Under the pieces are notes generated by a model that worked only from the letters and a program-made list of their open reading frames with translations, ran no database searches and was not told the origin of the DNA. Both the position numbers and the translations under genes were made by a program. Positions 1-8,124 of a stretch of DNA of 64,000 bases are shown piece by piece. This stretch comes from Palsa-504 sp963744005. GTDB lineage: Bacteria > Actinomycetota > Actinomycetes > Streptosporangiales > Streptosporangiaceae. The stretch lies in assembly GCA_963744005.1 (NCBI GenBank), contig CAVURU010000003.1, forward strand, positions 3,472,001 through 3,536,000, given 5' to 3'. The first letter of the stretch is position 1; every line of letters starts with the position of its first letter.

Positions 1-228
1 GCGACCCCGCAAACGGCCACCACCGGGCCCCCGCCGCAACGGCCCGATGCTGCGCCCGGCGAGCTAGTCAAGCTGTCAGGCATCGCGGGAGTCCGCCGAT
101 TGGCGCAGAAAGAGTTGGCTCACAAGGTCGGCCGCGCATTGTCCGGGTCGGCCCCTCCAGCGTCAACGGTGCTTCGCATCCTGCTGCGCGGGACGCGCCT
201 GCGGCACGCCGTTGACCCCGGAGCCTAA
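1..228 (+). CDS. C-terminal end of an unidentified protein (5' partial)
   Basis: An open frame runs from the first base to a TAA at 226-228, giving 75 codons with no start in the window. The tail is basic and looks helical (LVKLSGIAGVRRLAQKELAHK is not matched to any family I can name). Third codon positions are mostly G/C, which supports real coding. It ends about 250 bases before the IS110 transposase start, so the insertion element sits directly downstream and may have been inserted behind or into this gene. Function unknown; the frame could also be chance in GC-rich DNA. Confidence 0.35.
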   Translation, partial: ATPQTATTGPPPQRPDAAPGELVKLSGIAGVRRLAQKELAHKVGRALSGSAPPASTVLRILLRGTRLRHAVDPGA

Positions 229-474
229 TGGGGGTTACCGACTCGGGGGTCGGCAGACTCGGGTCTGGTAGCGGCCGGCGAGTGAGCACTCCCGGAGCCT
301 GGGCGGATGGTCCAGCCCTTGGCAGAGACCGTGCCCTGGCCTGGCCGTGAGGAGAGCAGTACCACTGAAGGGGTGTCGTGCCCGCCGCTGGCGTGAGCAC
401 TGTCCATTAGGCCGTTGGTGTTCTCCTCCCGCTGCCGCGAAGTGGCTGGTAGTTACGGGTCGAGGGGAGCTGGT
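229..474 (+). other. Non-coding left flank of the IS110 element
   Basis: No convincing gene lies here. In the IS110 family the non-coding end next to the transposase start can encode the bridge RNA that pairs with target and donor DNA (established for IS621 and relatives). This stretch contains short self-complementary blocks, for example around the gactcgggggtcg near 240-252, but I cannot identify guide loops. The left element boundary is not visible because IS110 elements lack clear terminal inverted repeats. The purine-rich GAGGGGAG at about 461-468 is the ribosome binding site that selects the GTG at 475. Confidence 0.3.
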
Positions 475-1698
475 GTGCTGTTCGCCGGGGATGACTGGGC
501 AGAAGATCATCACGATGTCGAGCTGCAGGACGAGGCGGGCCGGGCGCTGGCGCGGGCGCGGCTGCCGGAGGGGATCGCCGGGATCACCCGGTTGCACGCG
601 CTGATCGGCCAGTTCGCTGATCTGGATGCCGGGCCCGGTGAGGTAGCGGTCGGCATCGAGACCGACCGGGGCTTGTGGGTGACGGCGCTGCACGCGGCTG
701 GTTACACGGTCTACGCGATCAACCCGCGGCAGGCGGCCCGGTACCGGGAGCGGCACGGCACCTCGGGTGCGAAGAGCGACAGGGCTGACGCTCATACCCT
801 GGCTGACATGGTGCGCACCGATGCGCATCAGCTGCGGGCGGTGGCCGGGGACAGTGCTGAGGCGGAGGCCATGAAGGTGGCCGCCCGGGCCCATCAGACG
901 CTGATCTGGGAGCGGACCCGGCAGGTTCAGCGGCTGCGCGCCGCGCTGCGGGAGTACTTCCCCGCCGCGCTGGACGCCTTCGAGGACCTGGCCGCGCCGG
1001 ACACGCTCGAGCTGCTGGCCACCGCGCCGGACCCGGCGTCGGCCGCCCGGCTGACCACCGGCCAGATCACCGCCGCGCTGACCCGGGCCCGCCGCCGGGG
1101 CATCCCGGCCAGGGCGGCCGCCATCGCCGCGGCCCTGCACGGCGAGCAGCTGCGCCAGCCGCCGCCGGTCCAGGACGTTTACGCCGCCATGGTCCGGTCT
1201 CTGACCGTGATCATCGCGGCCCTGAACGGCGAGATCGGCACTCTGGAAGAGCAGGTGACGGGATGTTTTCGCGGCCATCCGGACGCCGCCATCTACCTGA
1301 GCCAGCCGGGCCTCGGCGAGATCCTCGGCGCCCGCGCCATGGGTGAGTTCGGAGATGACCCGCACCGCTACGCCACCGCCAAGGCCCGCAAGAACTACGC
1401 GGCCACCAGCCCGGTCACCCGGCAGTCCGGCAAGAAGAAGATCGTGCTGGCCCGGTTCGTCCGCAACGACCGGCTCGCTGATGCCCTGCACCGGCAGGCG
1501 CAAAGTGCCCTCAGGACCTCACCCGGCGCTCGCGCCTACTACGACGAGCAACGCGACCGCGGCCTGGACCACGACGCAGCGCTGCGGACCCTGTCCAACC
1601 GGCTGGTCGGGATCCTGCACGGCTGCCTGAAGACCGGCACCTGCTACGACGAAGCCACCGCCTGGTCACACCGGGCCAAAGCCCCCCAAGCCGCCTGA
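475..1698 (+). CDS. IS110-family transposase (DEDD N-terminal, Tnp_20 C-terminal)
   Basis: This is a site-specific recombinase of the IS110 family, 407 residues from the GTG at 475. A TTG start at 415 is possible, but GAGGGGAG sits six bases before the GTG and the protein then begins directly with the family's beta strand (LFAGDDWAEDHHDV). The RuvC-like DEDD residues are visible: D6 in GDDW, E62 in GIETDRG, and D102/D105 in SDRADAHTLAD. The C-terminal transposase_20 domain keeps the PGLGEILGARAMGEFGDD stretch and the catalytic-serine region RQSGKK (S318). Length and both domains are complete, so the enzyme could be active. No second copy is present in the window. Confidence 0.95.
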   Translation: MLFAGDDWAEDHHDVELQDEAGRALARARLPEGIAGITRLHALIGQFADLDAGPGEVAVGIETDRGLWVTALHAAGYTVYAINPRQAARYRERHGTSGAKSDRADAHTLADMVRTDAHQLRAVAGDSAEAEAMKVAARAHQTLIWERTRQVQRLRAALREYFPAALDAFEDLAAPDTLELLATAPDPASAARLTTGQITAALTRARRRGIPARAAAIAAALHGEQLRQPPPVQDVYAAMVRSLTVIIAALNGEIGTLEEQVTGCFRGHPDAAIYLSQPGLGEILGARAMGEFGDDPHRYATAKARKNYAATSPVTRQSGKKKIVLARFVRNDRLADALHRQAQSALRTSPGARAYYDEQRDRGLDHDAALRTLSNRLVGILHGCLKTGTCYDEATAWSHRAKAPQAA

Positions 1699-1733
1699 CC
1701 CCATACCCCCGAGCCGGGGTGACCGGCCGCTCC

Positions 1734-1843
1734 GGGATTTGACAAGGGAACCCTCGCGAGGACCCTCACCGGGCCATGCGGGCAGGTGACAAGCCTGCCC
1801 AGTCGGCGGCAAGCCTACGGGTCCTCGCCCCTTATCAAATCCC
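1734..1843 (+). ncRNA. Candidate structured RNA / hairpin downstream of the IS110 transposase
   Basis: A long inverted repeat starts 36 bases after the transposase stop. The outer left arm 1734-1765 (gggatttgacaaggg, then gcgaggaccc after a 7-base bulge) pairs with the right arm 1819-1843, giving roughly 24 paired positions with one T/C difference. Inside, 1780-1786 and 1794-1800 form a perfect 7-bp hairpin (gggcagg / cctgccc) around a 7-base loop. The shape, a long closing stem with an inner stem-loop, fits a folded RNA better than a simple terminator because there is no T-run. In IS1111-type relatives the RNA lies at this right end. The RNA assignment is inference. Confidence 0.45.
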
Positions 1844-2006
1844 TGCACCCCGACCCACCCGACACTTGACAGCCCAAACTCCAGGGGTGTCTCTGCCAAC
1901 CCAGCGGGCCTGACGGCAAGGGCCAGGCCAGAAGGCCCGGCCCGAGAAGCGCGCGGCTAGTAACAGTGCGGCACAGTATCACGGGAACTTCGCCAGGTGG
2001 TCTAAC

Positions 2007-2065
2007 ATCTGTTGTGTCAACAGATCGGTGCTCACTTAACTGATGCACTGCAGGAGGCAACAGAT
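2007..2065. promoter_or_regulatory. Three-half-site operator in front of the AlbA_2 regulator
   Basis: ATCTGTTG (2007-2014) and CAACAGAT (2018-2025) form a perfect 8-bp dyad with a 3-base spacer. The same CAACAGAT recurs in direct orientation at 2058-2065, 40 bases further on and 24 bases before the start codon. Three copies of an octamer inside 59 bases just upstream of a DNA-binding protein gene suggest autoregulation. Confidence 0.5.
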
Positions 2066-2088
2066 GGGCGAGGGAACGCGAGGCTGGG

Positions 2089-3879
2089 ATGGACCGAGCG
2101 GAGCTTGAAGAACACCTCAGGGTACTACGGCGACTGGGAGCAGATCACTCCACTTGTGAAGTGAAAAAGTCACAAGGAGGACTGCCTGTGTCGATGTGGG
2201 AGACCATCAGTGCCTTTGCCAACGCCCAAGGTGGAACGATTATCCTTGGAGTGGATGAGAAGCACGATTTTTCAGTAGTAGGAGTTCGTGATGCCGGTGC
2301 AATCGAAAGTGCACTCGGAAGTGTGTGCTCCGAACTCGAACCCGTAGTTCGAGCCGACATACACACTGTCTTTATTGACGAAAAAGCCGTAGTTATTGCT
2401 GAGATACCTCCAGTCGCACGTAATCAGCGTCCTTGCTATAGACGATCCTTGGGTGAGTGGGCTGGCTCCCGTCTTCGAGTATCAGATGGTGACCGCAAGC
2501 TCACTAACTATGAAATCTCGGTTCTGCTCGCCAACCGTGCTGAGCAGCGATACGACGTATCTGCTTTGCCGCAAGCAAGCATAGAGGATCTAGATCGTCA
2601 GGCCATCGATCGCTTCTTGCGCAGAATTAGAGATACTCGAAGCTCAATTTTCAGCAGCATGGACGACGAGCATGTTCTAGTGATGCTAAATGTTCTAACC
2701 AGGCACCACGAGAATTTGGTACCTACTCTGGCTGGGCTGTTGGCGTTCGGGATATTTCCGCAACAGTATGAACCTCAACTAAACTTGACCATTGTTGCGT
2801 ACCCTATGGCTCAGGCGGGCGAGTCTGGGCCAAGAGGTGAACGATTTAGCGAGAATAGAGCTGTAGATGGCTCTATACCGGTCATCGTCGCTGAGACAAT
2901 CCGGATACTAAAGCGAAACATGCGCAGGCGGAGCATCGTTAGCGGCCTTTTCAGGACTGATGAGTGGGAGTATCCGGAAGAAGTCCTACGCGAGGCTATC
3001 GTTAATGCGCTCGTGCACAGAGACTACTCTGAGTTCGCTCGAGGGATGCAGGTGCAGGTCGAGCTCTATCCGGATCGCCTGGTTATCAGGAATCCGGGGG
3101 GGCTCTACGGGCCGGTGGAGATTACCTCCCTAGGCACGGGGACCATCTCATCATCGCGAAACGGTGCTCTGCTTAAGATCCTCGAAGACACCCCGCTTGG
3201 AGACGGACATATGGTCTGTGAGAATCGAGGTACAGGTATCACGCGAATGCGGGTGGTCTTGACCGAAGCAGGTATGGAAGCGCCGCGCTTTACTGATGAG
3301 ATCGGTATTTTCGAGACAGAATTCCCGAACCATACGCTACTTGATCAAGATGCTGTTGAATGGCTAGGAACTCTTGATGGCCACCCTCTATCTCGCTCGC
3401 AAATGACTGCTCTTGTGCTAATGCGAGATGGAAATAAACTAACAAACAACTCTTTTAGATTGGCGACTGGCGTCCAAGACAGCAGGACTGCCTATAAAGA
3501 ACTTAAAGAACTTGTCGATCGCGGCCTCGTTGATCAATTCGGTACGCGAGGATCCACGTACTATGAGTTGTCTGCCGATGTCGTCGAAAGCGAATATTTC
3601 AATGAGGAAGGTGAATATGACGACAGCGAGAATGAAGGCGAAGCTAGTAGTAAGATTTTGAGTCGCCTTCAGCAACAGGTATACGACGCACTTAGTAGTG
3701 GCCCAGCTTCGCGGAGGGAGATCGAGGAACGTACTGGGCTAGAAGGTACGCAAGTAGTTCATACGTTGCGAGCGCTTCGAGAGAAGAAGCTGGTTACCTT
3801 GGTTGGTCAGGCACGGTCGAAGAACGCTACCTGGCGTCATACATCGACGGGACAGCAACGTCTAGTTACCGATGAGTAG
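2089..3879 (+). CDS. AlbA_2 (Schlafen-like) DNA-binding / ATPase transcriptional regulator
   Basis: 596 residues with the COG2865 architecture. An N-terminal AlbA_2/Schlafen AlbA-like domain covers about residues 15-150 (CEVKKSQGG, NAQGGTIILGVDE). A GHKL-type HATPase_c_4 region lies at about 300-400, with N-box REAIVNALVHRDY, IRNPGGLYG and GTGITRM. An acidic linker (EEGEYDDSENEGE) leads to a C-terminal winged helix (SRREIEERTGLEGTQVVHTL). Such proteins are putative transcriptional regulators; some relatives occur in defence islands. The gene is clearly richer in A/T, with many A/T third positions, than its neighbours, which points to horizontal transfer. The octamer repeats upstream may be its own binding sites. 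The ATG at 2089 is preceded by a modest GAGG. The exact role is unknown. Confidence 0.85.
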   Translation: MDRAELEEHLRVLRRLGADHSTCEVKKSQGGLPVSMWETISAFANAQGGTIILGVDEKHDFSVVGVRDAGAIESALGSVCSELEPVVRADIHTVFIDEKAVVIAEIPPVARNQRPCYRRSLGEWAGSRLRVSDGDRKLTNYEISVLLANRAEQRYDVSALPQASIEDLDRQAIDRFLRRIRDTRSSIFSSMDDEHVLVMLNVLTRHHENLVPTLAGLLAFGIFPQQYEPQLNLTIVAYPMAQAGESGPRGERFSENRAVDGSIPVIVAETIRILKRNMRRRSIVSGLFRTDEWEYPEEVLREAIVNALVHRDYSEFARGMQVQVELYPDRLVIRNPGGLYGPVEITSLGTGTISSSRNGALLKILEDTPLGDGHMVCENRGTGITRMRVVLTEAGMEAPRFTDEIGIFETEFPNHTLLDQDAVEWLGTLDGHPLSRSQMTALVLMRDGNKLTNNSFRLATGVQDSRTAYKELKELVDRGLVDQFGTRGSTYYELSADVVESEYFNEEGEYDDSENEGEASSKILSRLQQQVYDALSSGPASRREIEERTGLEGTQVVHTLRALREKKLVTLVGQARSKNATWRHTSTGQQRLVTDE

Positions 3880-4448
3880 CGATTATATCTAAATGCAGAG
3901 CCGCCAAAGTTTGGCTTGCCGTTAGAACCGAGATGCCGTTGGTAGGTGGCCAAGCGCCACTGCGTTGCATGCCGGGAGCCCTCGAGAGGTCAGCTGGCTG
4001 CGCCCCGAAGGTTGAGTTGCCCAGAGGCCGGATACTCAAGGCCATACCGAGGGAAGAAGTCGAGGTCAATCCCTGCTTGACGTTGCGTCGGCGCCTAGCC
4101 GCGGCAGATAGCTGGTCCGGCTGGCCTCATCTCGGCCTCACGACAACGCTCAATGACGCCACCCACTGCTGATCGTTGACCAGAATCTTGGCAGTTCAGT
4201 TGGCGGACAGGCAGGTAGTGGCGTAGATGTAGATCACTACGGATCTGACGTTCGCCCTGGGCTCGCGCCGGGTGGCCGCCGTTAGGAAGTGTCCCAATTC
4301 GGGCGGCAGGTTGGTGATTCGCCGGGCAGGATCAGAGCCGGACGAATTATGAGCGGCCGTTGCGGCAACCGGGTCAGCCTCGGATGGGCTTTCCACACCT
4401 TGGTCCCGCTATGCACACCTCGGTTTTAGTGGCGCTGGGGAACGGAGA
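3880..4448. other. Gene-free stretch, no feature recognised
   Basis: 569 bases between the AlbA_2 regulator and the SHOCT protein. Open frames of 60-80 codons exist on both strands but lack ribosome sites, recognisable motifs and consistent third-position bias. The base composition is intermediate between the low-GC regulator and the high-GC backbone, as expected of a junction. I see no hairpin with a T-run and no tRNA. Confidence 0.4.
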
Positions 4449-4454
4449 ATGCTG

Positions 4455-5186
4455 ATGTCAGGGTTGGATGCGGAGCATGTCGCCTGGCTGCAGGAAACGA
4501 AGGCACGGTATGAGGCCGCGCTGGCAGCGGGAACCGATCGCGCCGAGGTAGCGAAAGCAAAGCAGATGCTCCCGATGATCCTTAGTTCGCTTGAGCAGGC
4601 TGCCAGCCCTAAATGGGAGCTACAGGACGTGGTCTGGCTTCCGGATCTGGGCGTGGCCATCTATGACGGGACCGTATACAAGCACGGGGCTGACCGGGCG
4701 GACGGGTACGACCACCAGGCGGTAAGGGAGCGCAAGCGGCCGACGCAGATGGGGCAGCTGGGTGCCCTGCCGGACGCACGTGCGGAGGTTGTCGCCGGCA
4801 AGGTGGGGAAGCGCCGTACTGGCGGTGACCGAGTTGGTGATGTCATCGCCCTGGCGGCTGTAGCGGGCCCGCTAGCTTTGCTGGCGGGGGCGAGCCGAGC
4901 CGGGACCGGCCTCGCAGTGGTGGCATTCTCCGATGGAACAGTCCGGGAGAAGCTGTTCACTGATAAGTCGTCATTGGCCAGAGCGCAGGCTCAGGCAGTG
5001 CGATTTAACGCTCTAGCCGCTGCGGCTGTGGCTGGTGACGCGGCCTCGGCTTCCGGCGAGGACTCACCGAATGATGGCAGCGGAGTTGCTGCCGAGCTAG
5101 AACGCCTGGCTGCCCTGCACTCTGCAGGTGTACTCGACGACGAGGAGTTCCGGGCAGCCAAGTCGCGGGTTATAGACGGCAAGTAG
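4455..5186 (+). CDS. SHOCT-domain protein of unknown function
   Basis: 243 residues. The C-terminus is a typical short SHOCT helix pair (ELERLAALHSAGVLDDEEF, then RAAKSRVI), found at the ends of many bacterial membrane-associated or phage-related proteins. The middle has one hydrophobic stretch (VIALAAVAGPLALLAGASRAG, about residues 137-157) that may be a membrane segment or amphipathic helix. The N-terminus is a soluble helical region. GGAG at 4444-4447 sits 7 bases before the ATG at 4455; the ATG at 4449 would be too close to it. The gene is isolated, with long non-coding stretches on both sides. Function unknown. Confidence 0.6.
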   Translation: MSGLDAEHVAWLQETKARYEAALAAGTDRAEVAKAKQMLPMILSSLEQAASPKWELQDVVWLPDLGVAIYDGTVYKHGADRADGYDHQAVRERKRPTQMGQLGALPDARAEVVAGKVGKRRTGGDRVGDVIALAAVAGPLALLAGASRAGTGLAVVAFSDGTVREKLFTDKSSLARAQAQAVRFNALAAAAVAGDAASASGEDSPNDGSGVAAELERLAALHSAGVLDDEEFRAAKSRVIDGK

Positions 5187-5578
5187 CTATACCTATGGAG
5201 GGTCAGTCACCCCGGCTCTTGCTAACGCCGGTGCTAACGACAGCTTTAGACGACAGCGGACATCGGCGGAATCTGAAGGCGTCTGACTTGGGCCAGCAGA
5301 CTGTTATGCACTACTAGAGACGGCCCTGATCTTGCTACGGATCAGATGGTGGCTGTAGTCGAGTACTACAGCGACGTACAGCAACCTATGCACACCACAG
5401 CCAGCCTGGGCGGCCGTCAGCAGACGGGCTGGGCTGCACCGCTTGACCGGGCGCAGGGTCGCGCCGGTAGTTGCATCCGGATGCTTAGCGTTAACGAACC
5501 ATCAGTATGGACAGTGCCGGACTTTCGACAGATGCTCGAAGCAAGCAAGTGGCTGGGGTCTACGAGCAAGGAGTGAGA
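5187..5578. repeat. Integration-scar sequence, copy A
   Basis: No gene is supported here. Three blocks recur elsewhere in the window. The gctaacgccggtgctaacga region near 5221-5240 resembles 7880-7905. TACGGATCAGAT at 5336-5347 recurs at 14987 and 17922. A 97-base block from gtacagcaac (about 5376) aligns without gaps to 8768-8864 at about 70% identity by hand. AAGGAG at 5568-5573 at the right end belongs to the HNH gene. The pattern fits the remnant edge of an integrated element. Confidence 0.5.
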
Positions 5579-6292
5579 ATGGCTGCAGATCTTCGGAATT
5601 ACTCGCAAGGTGTGCGAGTCGCCCTAGCTGCACTTTGCGGAGGTGCCTGTTACTGGCCCGAATGCGGGGAACCAGTGGTCCGCTTCGTCGATGACGATCC
5701 TGTCTCCAACCTGCAAATAGCACATATAGCCGGCGCCCTCCCCAACGGTCCTCGCTATGTACCGAGCATGACTGAAGAAGAACGCAAGGCATTCACAAAT
5801 CTCATACTTCTCTGCCACCCACATCACGCTATCGTCGACAAACTGCGCCCACATGAATTTCCTATTTCCACATTGCAGAAATGGAAAGCTGTCCGCGAAG
5901 CTGCAAACCAGGAAGCATTGAGCCGTCTCAGAGAAGTAACTCCCGATACACTGCAAACCATGATCGTCGAAGCTCTGCAAGAACGCGACGAGAGGATAAA
6001 TGATGCGATCGAACAACTCCAACAAGTTAACACCGAAGCAGCTCAGTTGCTGTACAGCGCCCTAGATGAACTGCGAGTGCTACGCAACGCTAACAACCTC
6101 GATCGCAGGGTACTAGCTAACTTTGCCGAGGCTGCTGATGGTCTCGATCGCAGAGTGCTGTCAAACTTTGCCGAGGCTGCTTACGGTCTCGATCGCAGGG
6201 TGCTGGCTAGCTTCGCCGAGGCTGTAAACGGTCTCGATACCAGAATGCTAGAACAGTTCATCCGAGCAACATACAGACTCCCGGACCGCTAG
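5579..6292 (+). CDS. HNH nuclease-like protein with four 15-residue tail repeats
   Basis: 237 residues; the ATG at 5579 has AAGGAG five bases upstream. Residues 17-90 carry a zinc-bound HNH fold: C24-x4-C29, AHI with H49, N74 in FTNLILLC, C79 and HPHH (80-83) followed by IVD. This layout (AHI, GPRY, N-x-ILLC, HxxIVD) is like the HNH domain of CBASS effector Cap5 and related defence nucleases. Instead of a SAVED sensor the protein continues into a long helical or coiled-coil region (about 95-170) and then four tandem repeats, LDRRVLANFAEAADG and variants, at residues 174-233. Composition is A/T-richer than the backbone. It stands alone on its strand. DNA cleavage and a defence role are inference; no cyclase or partner gene is adjacent. 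Confidence 0.75.
   Translation: MAADLRNYSQGVRVALAALCGGACYWPECGEPVVRFVDDDPVSNLQIAHIAGALPNGPRYVPSMTEEERKAFTNLILLCHPHHAIVDKLRPHEFPISTLQKWKAVREAANQEALSRLREVTPDTLQTMIVEALQERDERINDAIEQLQQVNTEAAQLLYSALDELRVLRNANNLDRRVLANFAEAADGLDRRVLSNFAEAAYGLDRRVLASFAEAVNGLDTRMLEQFIRATYRLPDR
6098..6277 (+). repeat. Four 45-bp tandem repeats inside the HNH gene
   Basis: Units begin at 6098, 6143, 6188 and 6233, each starting ctcgat. The first three are nearly identical (ctcgatcgcag, then ttcgccgaggctg or ttgccgaggctg); the fourth has diverged. The period is exactly 15 codons, so changes in copy number keep the frame. Each unit encodes an amphipathic helix-like LDRRVLxxFAEAxxG. Confidence 0.9.
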
Positions 6293-6497
6293 GCATCCGT
6301 GCCGCCAAGTTGCCAGGGTAGCTGGAAAGCTGCAGCCGCCGGCGGTTTCTCAGGGCACCTTACGCCCAAAAGGTGAGCTCGTGGGAAAGGTGGCACGTTC
6401 GCGCAAGTGAAATTTCGACGAACCTAGGGCGGCGAGTCCAGCAGCCGCACCTCGGTTCGGCTCGCGATCGGAAGGGAGCCCGGCCTCGACACCGTAA

Positions 6498-6998
6498 TCA
6501 GCGTCGCGGGGAAAGCGGCCAGGGAAGTCTCGACCTTACAAGTCTCAGACGCTGTCTCCGATTTGGCCCGACCTTGGCCCTTCGAAGTTTTCCGGAGCGC
6601 ACATCTCTGCGCCAGCTAATGCCATTAGCGTCACGGAATTGTATATAGCTTGAATGCAAAGTACTAGCGTGAAATTCGGCAAAGGAAAACGGGAGTGTTC
6701 TGCCTTCTCCTGAAGCAAGGACGGGTGCGACGTTGATGATGCGCCACAGGGCCGCTCTCTTATTCTCTTCGTCAACACTCGCAAGGCAGAACGTAGCATG
6801 TACGATCGGTCGACTTCCACCGTTGGTAACGTTAAGCTGAACAGTTCCATCCGGCTCGTTGATGAACCATGTGACAACTTGAGCCGCCTCAGCTTGGTCA
6901 TCCTTCTGTCGGTCGCGCCGAAGGATCGAAAAGCCTAGAAATAGCGACCCGGCCGTAGCGAGTCCGGAGACCCACTCCGCTAGGCTACCGATCTGCAT
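6498..6998 (-). CDS. Small membrane-anchored protein of unknown function
   Basis: 166 residues, read leftwards and convergent with the HNH gene. The N-terminus has one hydrophobic segment (SLAEWVSGLATAGSLFLGFS, about residues 5-24) followed by positive residues (RRDRQKD), as in an N-out, C-in anchor. The rest is a beta-rich soluble domain (VQLNVTNGGSRPIVHATFCL, then SYIQFRDANGISWRRD) of the kind seen in many unnamed actinobacterial proteins. The start ATG at 6998 follows AGGAGAT. The family is widespread but has no assigned function that I know. Similar single-span proteins sometimes accompany defence genes, but nothing here shows that. Confidence 0.55.
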   Translation of the reverse strand: MQIGSLAEWVSGLATAGSLFLGFSILRRDRQKDDQAEAAQVVTWFINEPDGTVQLNVTNGGSRPIVHATFCLASVDEENKRAALWRIINVAPVLASGEGRTLPFSFAEFHASTLHSSYIQFRDANGISWRRDVRSGKLRRAKVGPNRRQRLRLVRSRLPWPLSPRR

Positions 6999-8124
6999 GC
7001 GATCTATCTCCTAGAAGCGCGAGCGAGCGCGGTGCGCTCTTGGATCTATTTAAGGGCGCTGACGCTAGGCCGGCGGCGGCGTAGCGCGCCGCCTCGATCT
7101 AGTCGGGCCTACTCGGCACAGTCAGAGGCCTAGCGTGCCACGAGCTGAGACGTGATGCAGTACGAAAGTGCAGCAATCACCTAGATTTACGGCGGCTCTA
7201 GCCGGCCTGGCATTGGGCGGTTGAACTGCCTAAACGACCTTCAGTGACCCGTCCGCCCCTAGATGGCAAAGAACGGTCTAAAATTCGCCGTATCTTGATG
7301 AAATACCGATCGCGGGAATGCGCTCCTTGTCTTGTGTGTTGACGTGGTCGCTTGATCGCTGCGTGGTCCCCGGTCGCGGGAGGAACGGGTTCGAATCCGG
7401 TCCTGCCAGAGGTCGGGGGAATGCTCGTCACTCTTTGCAACAAGGCGCTGCGAGAAGAGGTGGTGGAACGCCTCAGAAAGGTGGTGCGTATGACAGCATC
7501 GAGGATTGATCGCATTAGCCCCATAATTTCGTGTGTACTAATGGTAGCGGGAGTTATGGTGTGCTCCTCTCCCGTCCAGGGACCACGCAGTGCACTTGCG
7601 CCCGTTTGACCTCTCGGCGCTGCGTGCCTGTCGCTTGCCCGATGGGAGCGGCCACGTGGGAGTCGTTAGGAACGACGGTTGACCTGCAACTCGCCAGGAG
7701 TCATCTTGCAGGCGATGCTGACAGTGCATAGCGGCATACGGGATATATGCGGGATGATCTTGGTACTTGCACCGGCTAAGACTGCTATCAGGCCAGCTAG
7801 CAATGCCGCCGAGCATCGAGCCGCCAATGGTCTTGAAAACCATTAGGGTCGACTGTAGACCCAGCGGGTCGAAGCTCGTCTTGCTAACGGATTTGCTAAC
7901 AACGGCTATGTAGGCAACTGGCGCTGTCGGCGAAGCCTGGTGCTCTCACCCGGATGCTGCTCCATTGCCTTTCGCTTCAACTCCTGAGCGGGCATCTCAC
8001 CCACGCCGGGAGGGGAAAGGCGTTGAGGATCCAGGCCTCTGCGGCAAACGGATCACGATTAGAGCACCCCGGCAAACCGCTCTCCTTCCCGTGACGTCTA
8101 CCTAGTCAGGGAGGGGTCATCTTG
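6999..8124. repeat. Long non-coding stretch with integration scars, copies B and C
   Basis: 1.1 kb without a supported gene. At 7157-7250 the sequence (gcagtacgaaagtgcagcaa, then cctaaacgacctt) matches 10132-10235. A tRNA-like T-arm and acceptor end (gggttcgaatccgg, tcctgcca) lies at about 7386-7409, but no matching 5' half or anticodon arm is present. 7739-7848 is a strong copy of 17667-17776. Around 7880-7905 two gctaac motifs match copy A. The stretch ends with GGGAGGGG at 8109-8116, the ribosome site of the lipoprotein gene. Confidence 0.5.
7739..7848 (-). repeat. Diverged repeat, pair partner of 17667-17776
   Basis: About 83% identical to 17667-17776 over 100 aligned positions by hand, same orientation. 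Read on the minus strand both copies encode a related peptide end (FKTIGGSMLGGIASW here, FKAMGGSLPGSIASW there). Changes are concentrated at third positions, so this was probably the C-terminus of a protein carried by the integrated elements. Here the frame no longer ends at the same stop. Confidence 0.6.

Noticed and set aside
3933..4172. 79-codon open frame downstream of the AlbA_2 regulator
   Set aside because: No ribosome site, mixed third-position bases and no recognisable motif.
2089..6292. Complete CBASS or other named defence system
   Set aside because: No cyclase, SAVED domain, reverse transcriptase, STAND NTPase or restriction-modification gene is present; only the HNH domain resembles a defence effector.
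5579..6998. HNH protein and small membrane protein as one two-gene defence operon
   Set aside because: They are convergent, not co-transcribed, and neither is a known partner of the other.
7363..7410. Second tRNA remnant (T-arm gggttcgaatccgg and end tcctgcca)
   Set aside because: The T-stem has a mismatch, there is no anticodon arm or 5' half, and the type cannot be assigned. Kept only as part of the scar description.
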